Part shown: one piece after another, positions 7,327 through 13,785 of the stretch
Numbering within the stretch: the stretch's first letter is position 1
How the letters are laid out: each line of letters starts with the position of its first letter
NCBI GenBank assembly: GCA_035492655.1
Contig: DATJJB010000219.1
Location: forward strand, 1-19,484
Length of the DNA: 19,484 nt
Direction: 5' to 3'
From: Kutzneria sp035492655
GTDB lineage: Bacteria; Actinomycetota; Actinomycetes; Mycobacteriales; Pseudonocardiaceae
Notes under the pieces: generated by a model
The model's input: the letters and a program-made list of their open reading frames with translations, nothing else
What the model was told of the DNA's origin: nothing
The model's database searches: none
Translations under genes and position numbers: made by a program

Positions 7327-8073
7327 ATGCGCGCCGCCTCGCTGTTACTTGCCGTGGTGTTGCTCACCGGCTGCGCCGCGCCCGGCGGGCCGGAGAAACT
7401 GCGGGTCGAGGTCCTCGGCACGGTCACGCACGACACCGCCGCGTTCACGGAAGGTTACGAGCTGGCCGACGGCGTGCTGTACGAGAGCACCGGCCTGCAG
7501 GGCTCGTCCACGCTGCGCGCGGTCGACCCGGGCACCGGGAAGGTGCTCAAGCGCGTCGACCTGCCGGCGGAGTACTTCGGCGAGGGCATCGCGGTGGTCG
7601 GCGACAGGATCTGGCAGCTGACCTGGCAGCAGGACGTGGCCATGCTGCGCGACCGGACCACGCTCCAGCAGCTGAGCACCGCGTCCTACCAGGACGAGGG
7701 CTGGGGCCTCTGCTACGACGGCAAGCGGCTGATCATGAGCGACGGCACCTCGCTGCTGACCTTCCGCGACCCGAGGACGTTCGCCGTGACCGGGCACGTG
7801 CAGGTCGACTACGAGGGCCAGCTGAACGAGCTGGAATGCGTGGACGGCTCGGTGTGGGCCAACGTCTACCCGACCAGGACGATCATTCGGGTGGATCCGG
7901 GCAGCGGCGCCGTGCGGGGCATCGCCGACCTGTCGGCGCTCGGTCCGAAGGGCGACACCACCCCTGACGACGTGCTCAACGGCATCTCGGTGGCTCCGAC
8001 CGCCGGCGAATTCCTGGTCACCGGCAAGCGCTGGCCCCTTGTTTACCGGGTGAGGTTCGTACGCGACGAGTGA
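7327..8073 (+). CDS. Glutaminyl-peptide cyclotransferase (plant-type QC fold), lipoprotein
   Basis: The 248-residue protein matches the five-bladed beta-propeller glutaminyl cyclase family, which converts N-terminal glutamine to pyroglutamate. Family landmarks in order are AFTEGYEL near residue 39, GVLYESTGLQGSSTLR near 48-63, PAEYFGEGI near 79, IWQLTWQ near 95-101, DEGWGLCYDGKRLIMSDG near 122-139, LNELECVDGSVWANVYPT near 174-191, DDVLNGISV near 218 and VTGKRWPLVY near 235. It begins with a lipoprotein signal: hydrophobic residues 5-13, lipobox LTGC, Cys16. It should therefore act at the outer face of the membrane on exported proteins. The family is often noted in plants, bacteria and pathogens as a secreted enzyme. 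It is divergent from DUF3027 and is followed 20 bases later by the MFS gene. Confidence 0.92.
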   Translation: MRAASLLLAVVLLTGCAAPGGPEKLRVEVLGTVTHDTAAFTEGYELADGVLYESTGLQGSSTLRAVDPGTGKVLKRVDLPAEYFGEGIAVVGDRIWQLTWQQDVAMLRDRTTLQQLSTASYQDEGWGLCYDGKRLIMSDGTSLLTFRDPRTFAVTGHVQVDYEGQLNELECVDGSVWANVYPTRTIIRVDPGSGAVRGIADLSALGPKGDTTPDDVLNGISVAPTAGEFLVTGKRWPLVYRVRFVRDE

Positions 8074-8081
8074 GAGTGCGG

Positions 8082-8087
8082 CAGGAT
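8082..8087 (+). promoter_or_regulatory. Putative -10 hexamer of the MFS gene (leaderless)
   Basis: CAGGAT lies exactly six bases before the GTG at 8094, inside the 20-base gap after the glutaminyl cyclase stop. A GAGGGG run just before the GTG is too close to act as a normal ribosome binding site. Read-through from the upstream gene is also possible. Confidence 0.35.
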
Positions 8088-8093
8088 TGAGGG

Positions 8094-9806
8094 GTGACCG
8101 CCGACCACTCCGACCCCGGCCGGGCCCGTCGCGGCTGGAGCGGGGGCAGCAGACGGCGCCAGGAGTCCGTGCAGAACGACCCGGACCTGGTCGCCGAGTG
8201 GTCGCGCGCGCCGAAGCCGCCGACGCGGCCGATGCCGCGGTACCCCTGGCAGGAGGAGGGGCAGGAGCCGCCGACCTACCGCACCGCACCGCCGCCTCCG
8301 CCGCGGTACGAGGAGCCGACTCGACGCGAACGCTACGAGGACCAGACGCGCCGGCAGTCTCCGCAGCAGGAACACCGGTTCGTACCGCCTGAGCAGCCGA
8401 CGAGCGGGCCCCGCACGCCGAAGAAGCTGACCGTGACCCGGGTCGCTATGTTCCGCGGCCGGCAGCTCGGGCAGCGCGGCGTCGACGCGTTCCGGCGCGC
8501 GCTGCACGCCGACGGGGCCGACCAGTCCGGGCTCGCGGCGCTCACGTGGGCCGTGATGATGAACTACGCGACCGACGCCACGCTGGCGGTCGCACTGGCC
8601 AACACCTTGTTCTTCTCGGCCGCGACCGGCGAGAGCCAGGGCAAGGTCGCGCTGTACCTGCTGATCACCGTCGCGCCGTTCGCCGTGATCGCGCCGGTCA
8701 TCGGCCCCATGCTGGACCGCATCCAGCACGGCCGTCGGCTCGCGCTGGCCGTCTCCTGCTTCGGGCAGGCGCTGCTGGCCGTGGTGATGGCGCTGCACTT
8801 CGACGACTGGGGCCTGTACCCGGCCGCGCTGGGCACCATGGTGCTGTCCAAGTCGTTCAACGTGCTCAAGGCCGCCGTCACGCCACGCGTGCTGCCGCCG
8901 GACATCACCCTGGTCAAGACCAACGCCCGGCTCACCGTGTTCGGCCTGGCCGCCGCCGGCGTCTTCGGCGCGGTCGCGGTCGGCTTCGCCAAGCTGTTCA
9001 ACTCTCCCGGCGCGCTGTGGTTCACGGCGATCCTGTGCGTCGCCAATGCCGTGCTGTGCCTGCGGATTCCGGCCTGGGTCGAGGTCACCGAGGGCGAGGT
9101 GCCGACCTCGCTGCGGGCCGAGCCGAAGCAGCAGACCCGGCAGCCGCTGGGCCGTCAGGTCGTGATGGCGTTGTGGGGCAACGGCACGATCCGCGTGCTG
9201 ACCGGGTTTCTCACCCTGTTCGCGGCGTTCGTGATCAAGGCCCAGACCGAGCGCGACCACGCCCCGTTCGAGCAGATCCTGCTGCTCGGCATGATCGGCG
9301 CGGCCGCCGGGCTGGGCAACTTCCTGGGCAACGGCATCGGCGCGCGGCTCCAGTTCGGCCGCCCCGACCAAGTGATCATCGGTGCCTTGAGCGCCATTCT
9401 CGGTATGACCGTCGTCGCCGCCTTGATCCCCGGCGTGCCCACCGTCGTCGCGCTGGCGCTGGTCGGCGCGGTCGGCAGCGCCCTTTCCAAGATCAGCCTC
9501 GACGCCACCATCCAGGACGACCTGCCCGAGGAGTCCCGGGCCTCGGCGTTCGGGCGGTCCGAGACCATCCTCCAGTTCGGCTGGGTGTTCGGCGGCGCGC
9601 TCGGCGTGCTGCTGCCGGCCCAGTACTGGGTCGGCTTCGCCGTCGTCGGCCTGCTGCTGGCCGCCGGGCTGGCGCAGACCGTCATGGTCAACCGGGACAG
9701 CACGCTGCTGCCCTGGCTCGGCCGTCGGCGGCCGCTCAAGTCCGATCCCGTGACCCGGCCCAGCTACCACCGCCCCAGCCCAGGGGCCGCGCCGCCGGGC
9801 CCGTAG
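8094..9806 (+). CDS. Major facilitator superfamily transporter with long cytoplasmic N-terminal extension
   Basis: The 570-residue product starts with about 145 hydrophilic residues rich in Pro, Arg, Gln and Glu (for example APPPPPRYEEP near 65-75), predicted to be cytoplasmic and disordered. Twelve or so membrane helices follow, beginning near SGLAALTWAVMMNY. The loop PMLDRIQHGRRLALAV after helix 2 is the MFS signature-type D-x-x-x-G-R-R turn, and a central hydrophilic loop EVTEGEVPTSLRAEPK separates the two halves. It resembles Rv0876c-type actinobacterial MFS proteins, which also pair with a DUF2771 gene. The substrate cannot be deduced. Start GTG 8094 is supported by the upstream hexamer. 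The DUF2771 gene begins 11 bases after the stop, so the two are probably expressed together. Confidence 0.9.
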   Translation: MTADHSDPGRARRGWSGGSRRRQESVQNDPDLVAEWSRAPKPPTRPMPRYPWQEEGQEPPTYRTAPPPPPRYEEPTRRERYEDQTRRQSPQQEHRFVPPEQPTSGPRTPKKLTVTRVAMFRGRQLGQRGVDAFRRALHADGADQSGLAALTWAVMMNYATDATLAVALANTLFFSAATGESQGKVALYLLITVAPFAVIAPVIGPMLDRIQHGRRLALAVSCFGQALLAVVMALHFDDWGLYPAALGTMVLSKSFNVLKAAVTPRVLPPDITLVKTNARLTVFGLAAAGVFGAVAVGFAKLFNSPGALWFTAILCVANAVLCLRIPAWVEVTEGEVPTSLRAEPKQQTRQPLGRQVVMALWGNGTIRVLTGFLTLFAAFVIKAQTERDHAPFEQILLLGMIGAAAGLGNFLGNGIGARLQFGRPDQVIIGALSAILGMTVVAALIPGVPTVVALALVGAVGSALSKISLDATIQDDLPEESRASAFGRSETILQFGWVFGGALGVLLPAQYWVGFAVVGLLLAAGLAQTVMVNRDSTLLPWLGRRRPLKSDPVTRPSYHRPSPGAAPPGP

Positions 9807-9809
9807 GCT
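9804..9809 (+). promoter_or_regulatory. Possible internal -10 hexamer before the DUF2771 gene
   Basis: TAGGCT fits TANNNT. It includes the TAG stop of the MFS gene and lies eight bases before the GTG at 9818. There is no Shine-Dalgarno sequence in this gap, so an additional near-leaderless transcript is possible. The evidence is weaker than for the hexamers at six bases. Confidence 0.25.
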
Positions 9810-9817
9810 CGTCGGAC

Positions 9818-10300
9818 GTGAGCGTGAAACGCCTTGTCCCGCTGGTGTTGGCCGGCGCCGGTGTGCTGGCCTCGGCGTGTTCCGCGCCGCCGCTGCCGCA
9901 GGTGACCTTCTTCGCGGTGAACCGGACGGCCGCGACCGGGCCGTCCAAGTACTGCGACTTCCAGCTCACCAAGTGCGCCGCCGACCAGGCCGCCGGCGCC
10001 ACGCTGGCCGTGCCGCCGAACAAGCCGTTGCAGATCTCCGTGCCCACCGAGGTCGGCGACGCCGCCTGGCAGATCGTGTTCAAGTACAAGCTCAACGGCC
10101 AGGACCAGCTGGGCCGCAGCGCCGTGTTCGGCCGGGGCGAGCGCCTCGCGTACACCCTGGAGCTGCCGGGCTCGGCCCAGCTGGAGACCGCCGAGGTGCA
10201 GCGGTTCGCCGGCGTGCTGACGCTCGACCCCAACACCGGCGAGCCACAGTTCGTGATCGGCGCGAGCTGGGTGCTGTCGGTCGCCGGTCAGTCCAGCTGA
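9818..10300 (+). CDS. DUF2771 family exported protein
   Basis: The product is 160 residues. Positions 4-22 form a signal sequence (KRLVPLVLAGAGVLASAC), with Cys21 possibly lipidated, although the -3 residue is Ala rather than the preferred Leu. The mature part begins PPLPQVTFFAVNRT and has a YCDFQLTKC segment whose two cysteines could form a disulfide. It then runs through beta-rich stretches (WQIVFKYKLNGQDQLGRSAVF and a C-terminal EPQFVIGASWVLSV strand). This agrees in length and order with DUF2771 proteins such as Rv0875c (from memory), which are encoded beside the same type of MFS gene. A periplasmic or cell-wall partner of the transporter is a reasonable inference, without direct evidence. 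The 3' end overlaps the convergent Clp-N gene by 13 bases. Confidence 0.88.
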   Translation: MSVKRLVPLVLAGAGVLASACSAPPLPQVTFFAVNRTAATGPSKYCDFQLTKCAADQAAGATLAVPPNKPLQISVPTEVGDAAWQIVFKYKLNGQDQLGRSAVFGRGERLAYTLELPGSAQLETAEVQRFAGVLTLDPNTGEPQFVIGASWVLSVAGQSS

Positions 10301-10716
10301 GTCGGCCGCGCCTTCGGCGGCGGCCCGTAGTTCAGCTGGCGGGAGACCTTGCTCGCCCGGCCGCCGTTCGGCATCTCCTGCACGCGGCGGCGCAGCTCGG
10401 CCAGGTCCTGGCCGGCACGGACGAGCGCCCGCGCCGCCGTCGACTCCGGGTCGTCGAGCAACGCGGTCAGGATGTCCCGTGGGGACAGGCAGTCGGTGAG
10501 CACACGCTTGACCCGGGCGCTGAGCCGGGAGTGTGGATCCGTCGGCCCGGCCGTCAGGACGCGCACGTGGTCGCGCAGCGCGTCCAGGCCCACGGTCAGT
10601 CCGATACGGCGCAACAGGTTGCCGCCGTCCGGATGAAGCAGGCCCAGCAGGAGATGCCCGCTGCTCACCTGAGCGTGGGCCTCCCGCCGGGCGATCGCGA
10701 GCACGCGCTCCGACAT
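10288..10716 (-). CDS. Stand-alone Clp N-terminal (ClpA/ClpB repeat) domain protein
   Basis: The 142-residue protein contains two Clp-N type repeats: RVLAIARREAHAQVSSGHLLLGLLH at about residues 4-28 and RVKRVLTDCLSPRDILTALLDDP at about 68-90, followed by AGQDLAELRRRVQEM. In ClpA, ClpB and ClpC this domain binds substrates or adaptors. Here there is no AAA+ module, so the protein may act as an adaptor or decoy for the Clp machinery, or have an unrelated role. The C-terminus is basic and probably unstructured (GGRASKVSRQLNYGPPPK). The ATG at 10714-10716 lies five bases after the TAA of the cold-shock gene, without a clear ribosome binding site, which suggests reinitiation in one operon. The longer open frame upstream overlaps the cold-shock gene and is not real. 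Confidence 0.85.
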   Translation of the reverse strand: MSERVLAIARREAHAQVSSGHLLLGLLHPDGGNLLRRIGLTVGLDALRDHVRVLTAGPTDPHSRLSARVKRVLTDCLSPRDILTALLDDPESTAARALVRAGQDLAELRRRVQEMPNGGRASKVSRQLNYGPPPKARPTQLD

Positions 10717-10721
10717 CGTGG

Positions 10722-11108
10722 TTACGGGTCGAGGTCCCGCGCGACGCCGCGGACCAGCTCGGCGATCAGCTTCGCCGTCTTGCGGTCCGGGTAGCGGCCG
10801 CGGCGCAGATCGGGCTGGATCTTCGCCTCCAGCACCTTGATCATGTCCTCGATCAGGCCGTGCAGCTCCTCGGCCGGGCGGCGCTTGGCCTCGGCGACCG
10901 ACGGCGGGGCGTCGACCAGCCGCACCGACAGCGCCTGCGGGCCGCGCCGGCCCTCGGCCATGCCGAACTCGATGCGCTGACCCGTCTTGAGCCCCTCGAT
11001 CCCGGGCGGCAGCGCGGAAGCACGCACGTAGACGTCTTCGCCACCGTCCTGGGTGACGAAGCCGAATCCCTTTTCCGTGTCGTACCACTTGACCCTGCCG
11101 GTCGGCAC
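10722..11108 (-). CDS. Cold-shock domain protein with conserved C-terminal extension (CspB-like)
   Basis: The product is 128 residues. Residues 1-65 are a cold-shock domain: TGRVKWYDTEKGFGFV contains RNP-1 (KGFGFV, 13-18), and DVYVRAS (25-31) is RNP-2, so single-stranded RNA/DNA binding is expected. Residues 75-128 form a helical tail with ELHGLIEDMIKVLEAKIQP and GRYPDRKTAKLI, a part absent from ordinary 67-residue Csp proteins but, from memory, present in Rv0871 of M. tuberculosis. I chose the GTG at 11106-11108 because it begins the domain (PTGRVKWYD) and has GGAGG at 11117-11121 with eight-base spacing; the upstream ATG has no such site. A strong hairpin lies in the leader. The Clp-N gene follows after five bases. 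Confidence 0.93.
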   Translation of the reverse strand: MPTGRVKWYDTEKGFGFVTQDGGEDVYVRASALPPGIEGLKTGQRIEFGMAEGRRGPQALSVRLVDAPPSVAEAKRRPAEELHGLIEDMIKVLEAKIQPDLRRGRYPDRKTAKLIAELVRGVARDLDP

Positions 11109-11136
11109 TGCACTCACCTCCGCTGCACACAACGAA

Positions 11137-11164
11137 CGCGCCCGGGGACCGTGCCCTGGGCGCG
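11137..11164 (-). promoter_or_regulatory. Stem-loop in the 5' leader of the cold-shock gene
   Basis: CGCGCCC (11137-11143) pairs with GGGCGCG (11158-11164). After one G/T position, GGG (45-47) pairs with CCC (54-56), leaving a six-base loop. The stem ends 16 bases before the GGAGG of the cold-shock gene. A minus-strand TANNNT (TACCCT, 11172-11177) lies just upstream and would start transcription close to the base of the stem, so the hairpin could form the very 5' end of the mRNA. Confidence 0.45.
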
Positions 11165-11211
11165 AACTTCAAGGGTAGGGCATCGGCGGCGGCCGCAGTG
11201 CCCGGTCGAGT

Positions 11212-11217
11212 TACGCT
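11212..11217 (+). promoter_or_regulatory. Putative -10 hexamer of the small membrane protein gene (leaderless)
   Basis: TACGCT is a full TANNNT match and is followed by exactly six bases and the ATG at 11224. There is no Shine-Dalgarno sequence. Confidence 0.5.
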
Positions 11218-11223
11218 GACGGC

Positions 11224-11445
11224 ATGACGAGGTCTGCGCCGGGCGGCAAGCTGATGCCGCTGTCCATGGTCATCTTCGCGCTGGGCCTGGTGGCGCTGGC
11301 CGTCATCTTCTCCCTCTACGCCAGCGGCGCCCACGATCTGCCGCTGTGGCTCAACCTCGCCGGCGTGGTGCTCACCCCGCTCGGCCTGGCGTTGGGCCTG
11401 GTCGCGGTGTTCTTCCAGGTCCGCAGGCGCTCGTCGGAGGGCTGA
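11224..11445 (+). CDS. Small two-helix membrane protein
   Basis: The 73-residue product has two hydrophobic segments, about residues 11-33 (LMPLSMVIFALGLVALAVIF) and 42-66 (WLNLAGVVLTPLGLALGLVA), joined by a short polar loop ASGAHDLP. It ends in a basic tail VRRRSSEG. Both termini are probably cytoplasmic. Small membrane proteins of this kind lie in the same chromosomal neighbourhood in mycobacteria, but no function is known to me. The leaderless-type hexamer upstream and G/C-ending codons support it as a real gene. Its stop is one base away from the stop of the convergent HAD gene. Confidence 0.75.
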   Translation: MTRSAPGGKLMPLSMVIFALGLVALAVIFSLYASGAHDLPLWLNLAGVVLTPLGLALGLVAVFFQVRRRSSEG

Positions 11446-11446
11446 C

Positions 11447-12079
11447 TCAGCCGGCCATCGGCTCGGCGAAGCGGTCGGCGTTGTCGGACAGCCACGCCGG
11501 GAACTGCTCCAGGCTGGCCAGGACCACTTCGGCGCCGGCATCCACCAGCTCCTGCCGGTCGCACGGCCCGGTGGTGACGGCGACGGAAACGGCGTCGGCG
11601 GCCAGCGCGCCCTGGACATCGCCGACGTGGTCGCCGACGTAGACGGCAGCGCCCTGTTCCCGCAGCACAACGCCCTTGCCGGCGGACCAGAGCTCGCCCC
11701 GCAGGTGGTCGACGGACCAGCCGAGGGCCTCGACGTGCAGCCGGGCGTTGGGCTCGTACTTGCCGGTGATCACCAGCACCCGCCCGCCGAGCTCGCGGAC
11801 GGCGGCCATCGCCTCGTCAGCGCCGGGCATGGCGACGGTGGTGGCGATGACGACGGTCGGGTACAGCGCCCGGTAGCGGTCCATCAGGGCCGGAATGAGC
11901 GCCTCGTCCATGCCGGCGTCGCGGAACATGTCCTGTAGCGGCGGGCCGAGCCGAGAGGCGAAGTCGGAGCCGTTGAGGCCGACGTCGAACTCGGCGCCGA
12001 CCTGGTCGATGGCGGCGGCCACGCCGGGCCGGGCGTCGATGAGGGTCATGTCCAGGTCGAATCCGACGGTCAGTGCCAC
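11447..12079 (-). CDS. HAD superfamily phosphatase
   Basis: The product has 210 residues from the GTG at 12077-12079. All HAD motifs are present: motif I FDLDMTL with nucleophile Asp8 and general acid Asp10, motif II Thr105 in VLVITGK, motif III Lys135 in SAGKG, and motif IV GDHVGD with Asp150 and Asp154. The cap region between motifs I and II (about residues 16-90) is alpha-helical, as in subfamily I phosphoglycolate/beta-phosphoglucomutase-like enzymes, so hydrolysis of a small phosphorylated metabolite is likely; the substrate cannot be named. TAGGGT lies seven bases upstream of this GTG, which favours it over an in-frame GTG three codons earlier. It is transcribed divergently from the TetR gene, and the CTTGACA repeats between them could affect both. 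Confidence 0.9.
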   Translation of the reverse strand: MALTVGFDLDMTLIDARPGVAAAIDQVGAEFDVGLNGSDFASRLGPPLQDMFRDAGMDEALIPALMDRYRALYPTVVIATTVAMPGADEAMAAVRELGGRVLVITGKYEPNARLHVEALGWSVDHLRGELWSAGKGVVLREQGAAVYVGDHVGDVQGALAADAVSVAVTTGPCDRQELVDAGAEVVLASLEQFPAWLSDNADRFAEPMAG

Positions 12080-12095
12080 GCTTCGCACCCTAGCT

Positions 12096-12152
12096 CTTGA
12101 CACGAGCCCTTTTCGCGTCCAGCCACTTGACACGGGGCCGACAAATGTCAAG
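12096..12152. promoter_or_regulatory. CTTGACA operator cluster and TetR promoter
   Basis: Three copies of CTTGACA lie between the HAD and TetR genes: 12096-12102 and 12126-12132 in direct orientation 30 bases apart, and TGTCAAG at 12146-12152 inverted. The last two form a perfect 7+13+7 inverted repeat. TTGACA at 12127-12132 is also a consensus -35; with a 16-base spacer it leads to CAAGCT (12149-12154), which lies exactly six bases before the TetR GTG. The inverted repeat thus covers both promoter elements, a typical layout for autorepression by a TetR protein. Confidence 0.6.
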
Positions 12153-12160
12153 CTGAAGAC

Positions 12161-12757
12161 GTGAACCAGATCACACCGTTCACCGAGCGGGTACGCGAAT
12201 CGCTCCGGGCGCAGCTGCTGGACGCCGCGGCGGACCTGCTGGCCGAGCGGGGTTTTCGCGGACTGCGCATGGCCGATGTCGCCCAGCGGACGGGAGTCAG
12301 CCGGCAGACCGTGCACAACGAGTTCGGCACGAAGGAAGCGCTGGTCGACGCGGTCGCCGCGGACACCGTCAAGGACTTCCTGGACGGCATCGCGCAGCGC
12401 ATCGACCAGGCGCCGGACATCCACGCCGGCATCGCGGCGGCGGTCCGCCACACGCTCGTCCACGCCACCGAGAACCGACTGGTCAACGCCGTCCTCACCG
12501 GCTCGGACGCGGAGGACCTGCTGCCGCTGCTGACCACCAAGGGACAGCCGGTGCTGCTGCCGGCCGTCGAGCTGCTCACGGAGCTGTGGCGGCCGCGTCT
12601 GCCATGGCTGCCGGACGACGAGATCCGCCTGCTGGCCGAGACCGGCATGCGGCTGACGGTCAGCCACCTGCTGACGCCCACCGGCCCGGTCGACGAGGCC
12701 GTCGCCACCATCACCACCCTGATGCGCCGACTGATCCCGGAGGCCCCCGATGACTGA
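12161..12757 (+). CDS. TetR-family transcriptional regulator of the R2lox gene
   Basis: The product is 198 residues. The N-terminal DNA-binding domain occupies about residues 10-60, with the helix-turn-helix at 37-56 (MADVAQRTGVSRQTVHNEFG) followed by TKEALVDAV. The rest is the helical ligand-binding and dimerisation domain, in which no ligand can be recognised. The GTG start lies six bases after the hexamer CAAGCT and has no ribosome binding site. The gene overlaps the R2lox start by eight bases. A TetR gene immediately before an R2lox gene is also the arrangement of Rv0232-Rv0233 in M. tuberculosis (from memory), so this is probably the dedicated regulator of the oxidase, with autoregulation through the CTTGACA repeat. 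Confidence 0.92.
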   Translation: MNQITPFTERVRESLRAQLLDAAADLLAERGFRGLRMADVAQRTGVSRQTVHNEFGTKEALVDAVAADTVKDFLDGIAQRIDQAPDIHAGIAAAVRHTLVHATENRLVNAVLTGSDAEDLLPLLTTKGQPVLLPAVELLTELWRPRLPWLPDDEIRLLAETGMRLTVSHLLTPTGPVDEAVATITTLMRRLIPEAPDD

Positions 12758-13688
12758 CCAGCGCACCGGATTCCACTCCCTCAAAGGCCGTTTCGACTGG
12801 GACCACCTGCCGCTGCGGCTGTTCGCCAAGGGCAACGCCAAGTTCTGGAACCCGGCCGACATCGACTTCAGCCGGGACGCCGAGGACTGGGCCGCGCTCA
12901 CCGACGCGCAGCGGGAGAACGCCACCTACCTGGTGGCGATGTTCGTGGCCGGCGAGGAGGCGGTCACCGAGGACATCCAGCCGTTCCTGCGGGCGATGGC
13001 CGCCGAGGGCCGTATCGGCGACGAGATGTATCTCACCCAGTTCGCCTTCGAGGAGGCCCGGCACACCGAGGTGTTCCGCCGCTGGATGGACGCCGTCGGC
13101 CTGACCGAGGACCTGCACGCCTACGTGGCCGACAATCCCGGCTACCGCACGATCTTCTACGAGGAGCTGCCGGCGGCGCTGCGCAAGCTGGAGGTCGACC
13201 ACAGCCCGGCGGCGCAGATCCGGGCCAGCGTGACCTACAACCACGTGGTCGAGGGAACGCTGGCGCTGACCGGGTACTACGCCTGGAACAAGGTCTGCAA
13301 GAGCCGCGGCATCCTGCCCGGCATGCAGGAGCTGGTCCGCCGCATCGGCGACGACGAGCGCCGGCACATGGCCTGGGGCACCTTCACCTGCCGCCGGCAC
13401 GTGGCCGCGGACGACGACAACTGGGACGTCGTCACACAGCGCATGGGCGAACTGGTGCCGCACGCGTTGGGCGCCATCCAATGGGTTCTCGATCACGTCG
13501 ACCAGACCGCCTTCGACCTGGAGGTGACCGAGTTCGTCGGTTACGCCGGTGATCGCGCGCAGCGGCGGCTCGGCGCGATCGAGTCGGCCCGCGGCGCGGA
13601 CGTGGCCCGGATCGACCTGGACTACACGCCGGAACGACTGGAGGACCAGTTCGGCGACGAGGACGCGGCGGCACTGGCCCAGGTCTGA
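12750..13688 (+). CDS. R2-like ligand-binding oxidase (Mn/Fe)
   Basis: The 312-residue product is a ferritin-fold protein related to ribonucleotide reductase R2 but of the R2lox group, which assembles a Mn/Fe centre, binds a fatty-acid-like ligand and is thought to carry out two-electron oxidations. By alignment from memory to the M. tuberculosis protein, the metal ligands are Glu69, Glu102, His105, Glu168, Glu203 and His206, and all are present. Val72 and Tyr163, which form the ether crosslink in R2lox, are also present; the radical Tyr arrangement of true R2 is not expected. The length equals that of known R2lox proteins. GGAGG at 12739-12743 lies six bases before the ATG, inside the TetR gene. 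It is often annotated as ribonucleotide reductase beta subunit, which would be misleading. Confidence 0.95.
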   Translation: MTDQRTGFHSLKGRFDWDHLPLRLFAKGNAKFWNPADIDFSRDAEDWAALTDAQRENATYLVAMFVAGEEAVTEDIQPFLRAMAAEGRIGDEMYLTQFAFEEARHTEVFRRWMDAVGLTEDLHAYVADNPGYRTIFYEELPAALRKLEVDHSPAAQIRASVTYNHVVEGTLALTGYYAWNKVCKSRGILPGMQELVRRIGDDERRHMAWGTFTCRRHVAADDDNWDVVTQRMGELVPHALGAIQWVLDHVDQTAFDLEVTEFVGYAGDRAQRRLGAIESARGADVARIDLDYTPERLEDQFGDEDAAALAQV

Positions 13689-13773
13689 CCGCCCCCGCAC
13701 TCGCCCTCCGTGGACCACCCGTCCTAGCTGGGCTGATCGCCGGGGTCGTGATCACACTGAACGTGGCACTAGC

Positions 13774-13779
13774 CATACT
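13774..13779 (+). promoter_or_regulatory. Putative -10 hexamer of the deacetylase operon (leaderless)
   Basis: CATACT is followed by exactly six bases and the GTG at 13786. There is no Shine-Dalgarno sequence. The 97-base gap after R2lox holds no other clear element. Confidence 0.4.
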
Positions 13780-13785
13780 TACGAC

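Noticed and set aside
8043..9770. 575-codon minus-strand open frame opposite the MFS gene
   Set aside because: Low-complexity Arg/Gln/Gly/Asp composition; the plus strand encodes evident membrane helices.
8546..10300. 584-codon plus-strand frame running through the MFS gene into DUF2771
   Set aside because: The part before 9818 is an Arg/Gly/Ala-rich shadow of the MFS gene; only the DUF2771 part is real, with its own start.
10717..11670. Upstream extension of the Clp-N open frame through the cold-shock gene
   Set aside because: It overlaps the cold-shock and HAD genes in shadow frames; homology begins at the ATG of 10716.
12089..12925. N-terminal extension of the HAD open frame across the TetR gene
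   Set aside because: HAD motif I begins eight residues after the chosen GTG, and the extension is antisense to TetR and R2lox.
13748..13755. GTGATCAC palindrome before the deacetylase gene, similar to the TGATCA core at 16269
   Set aside because: TGATCA occurs many times across the window, also inside genes, so the shared core is not evidence of a regulon.
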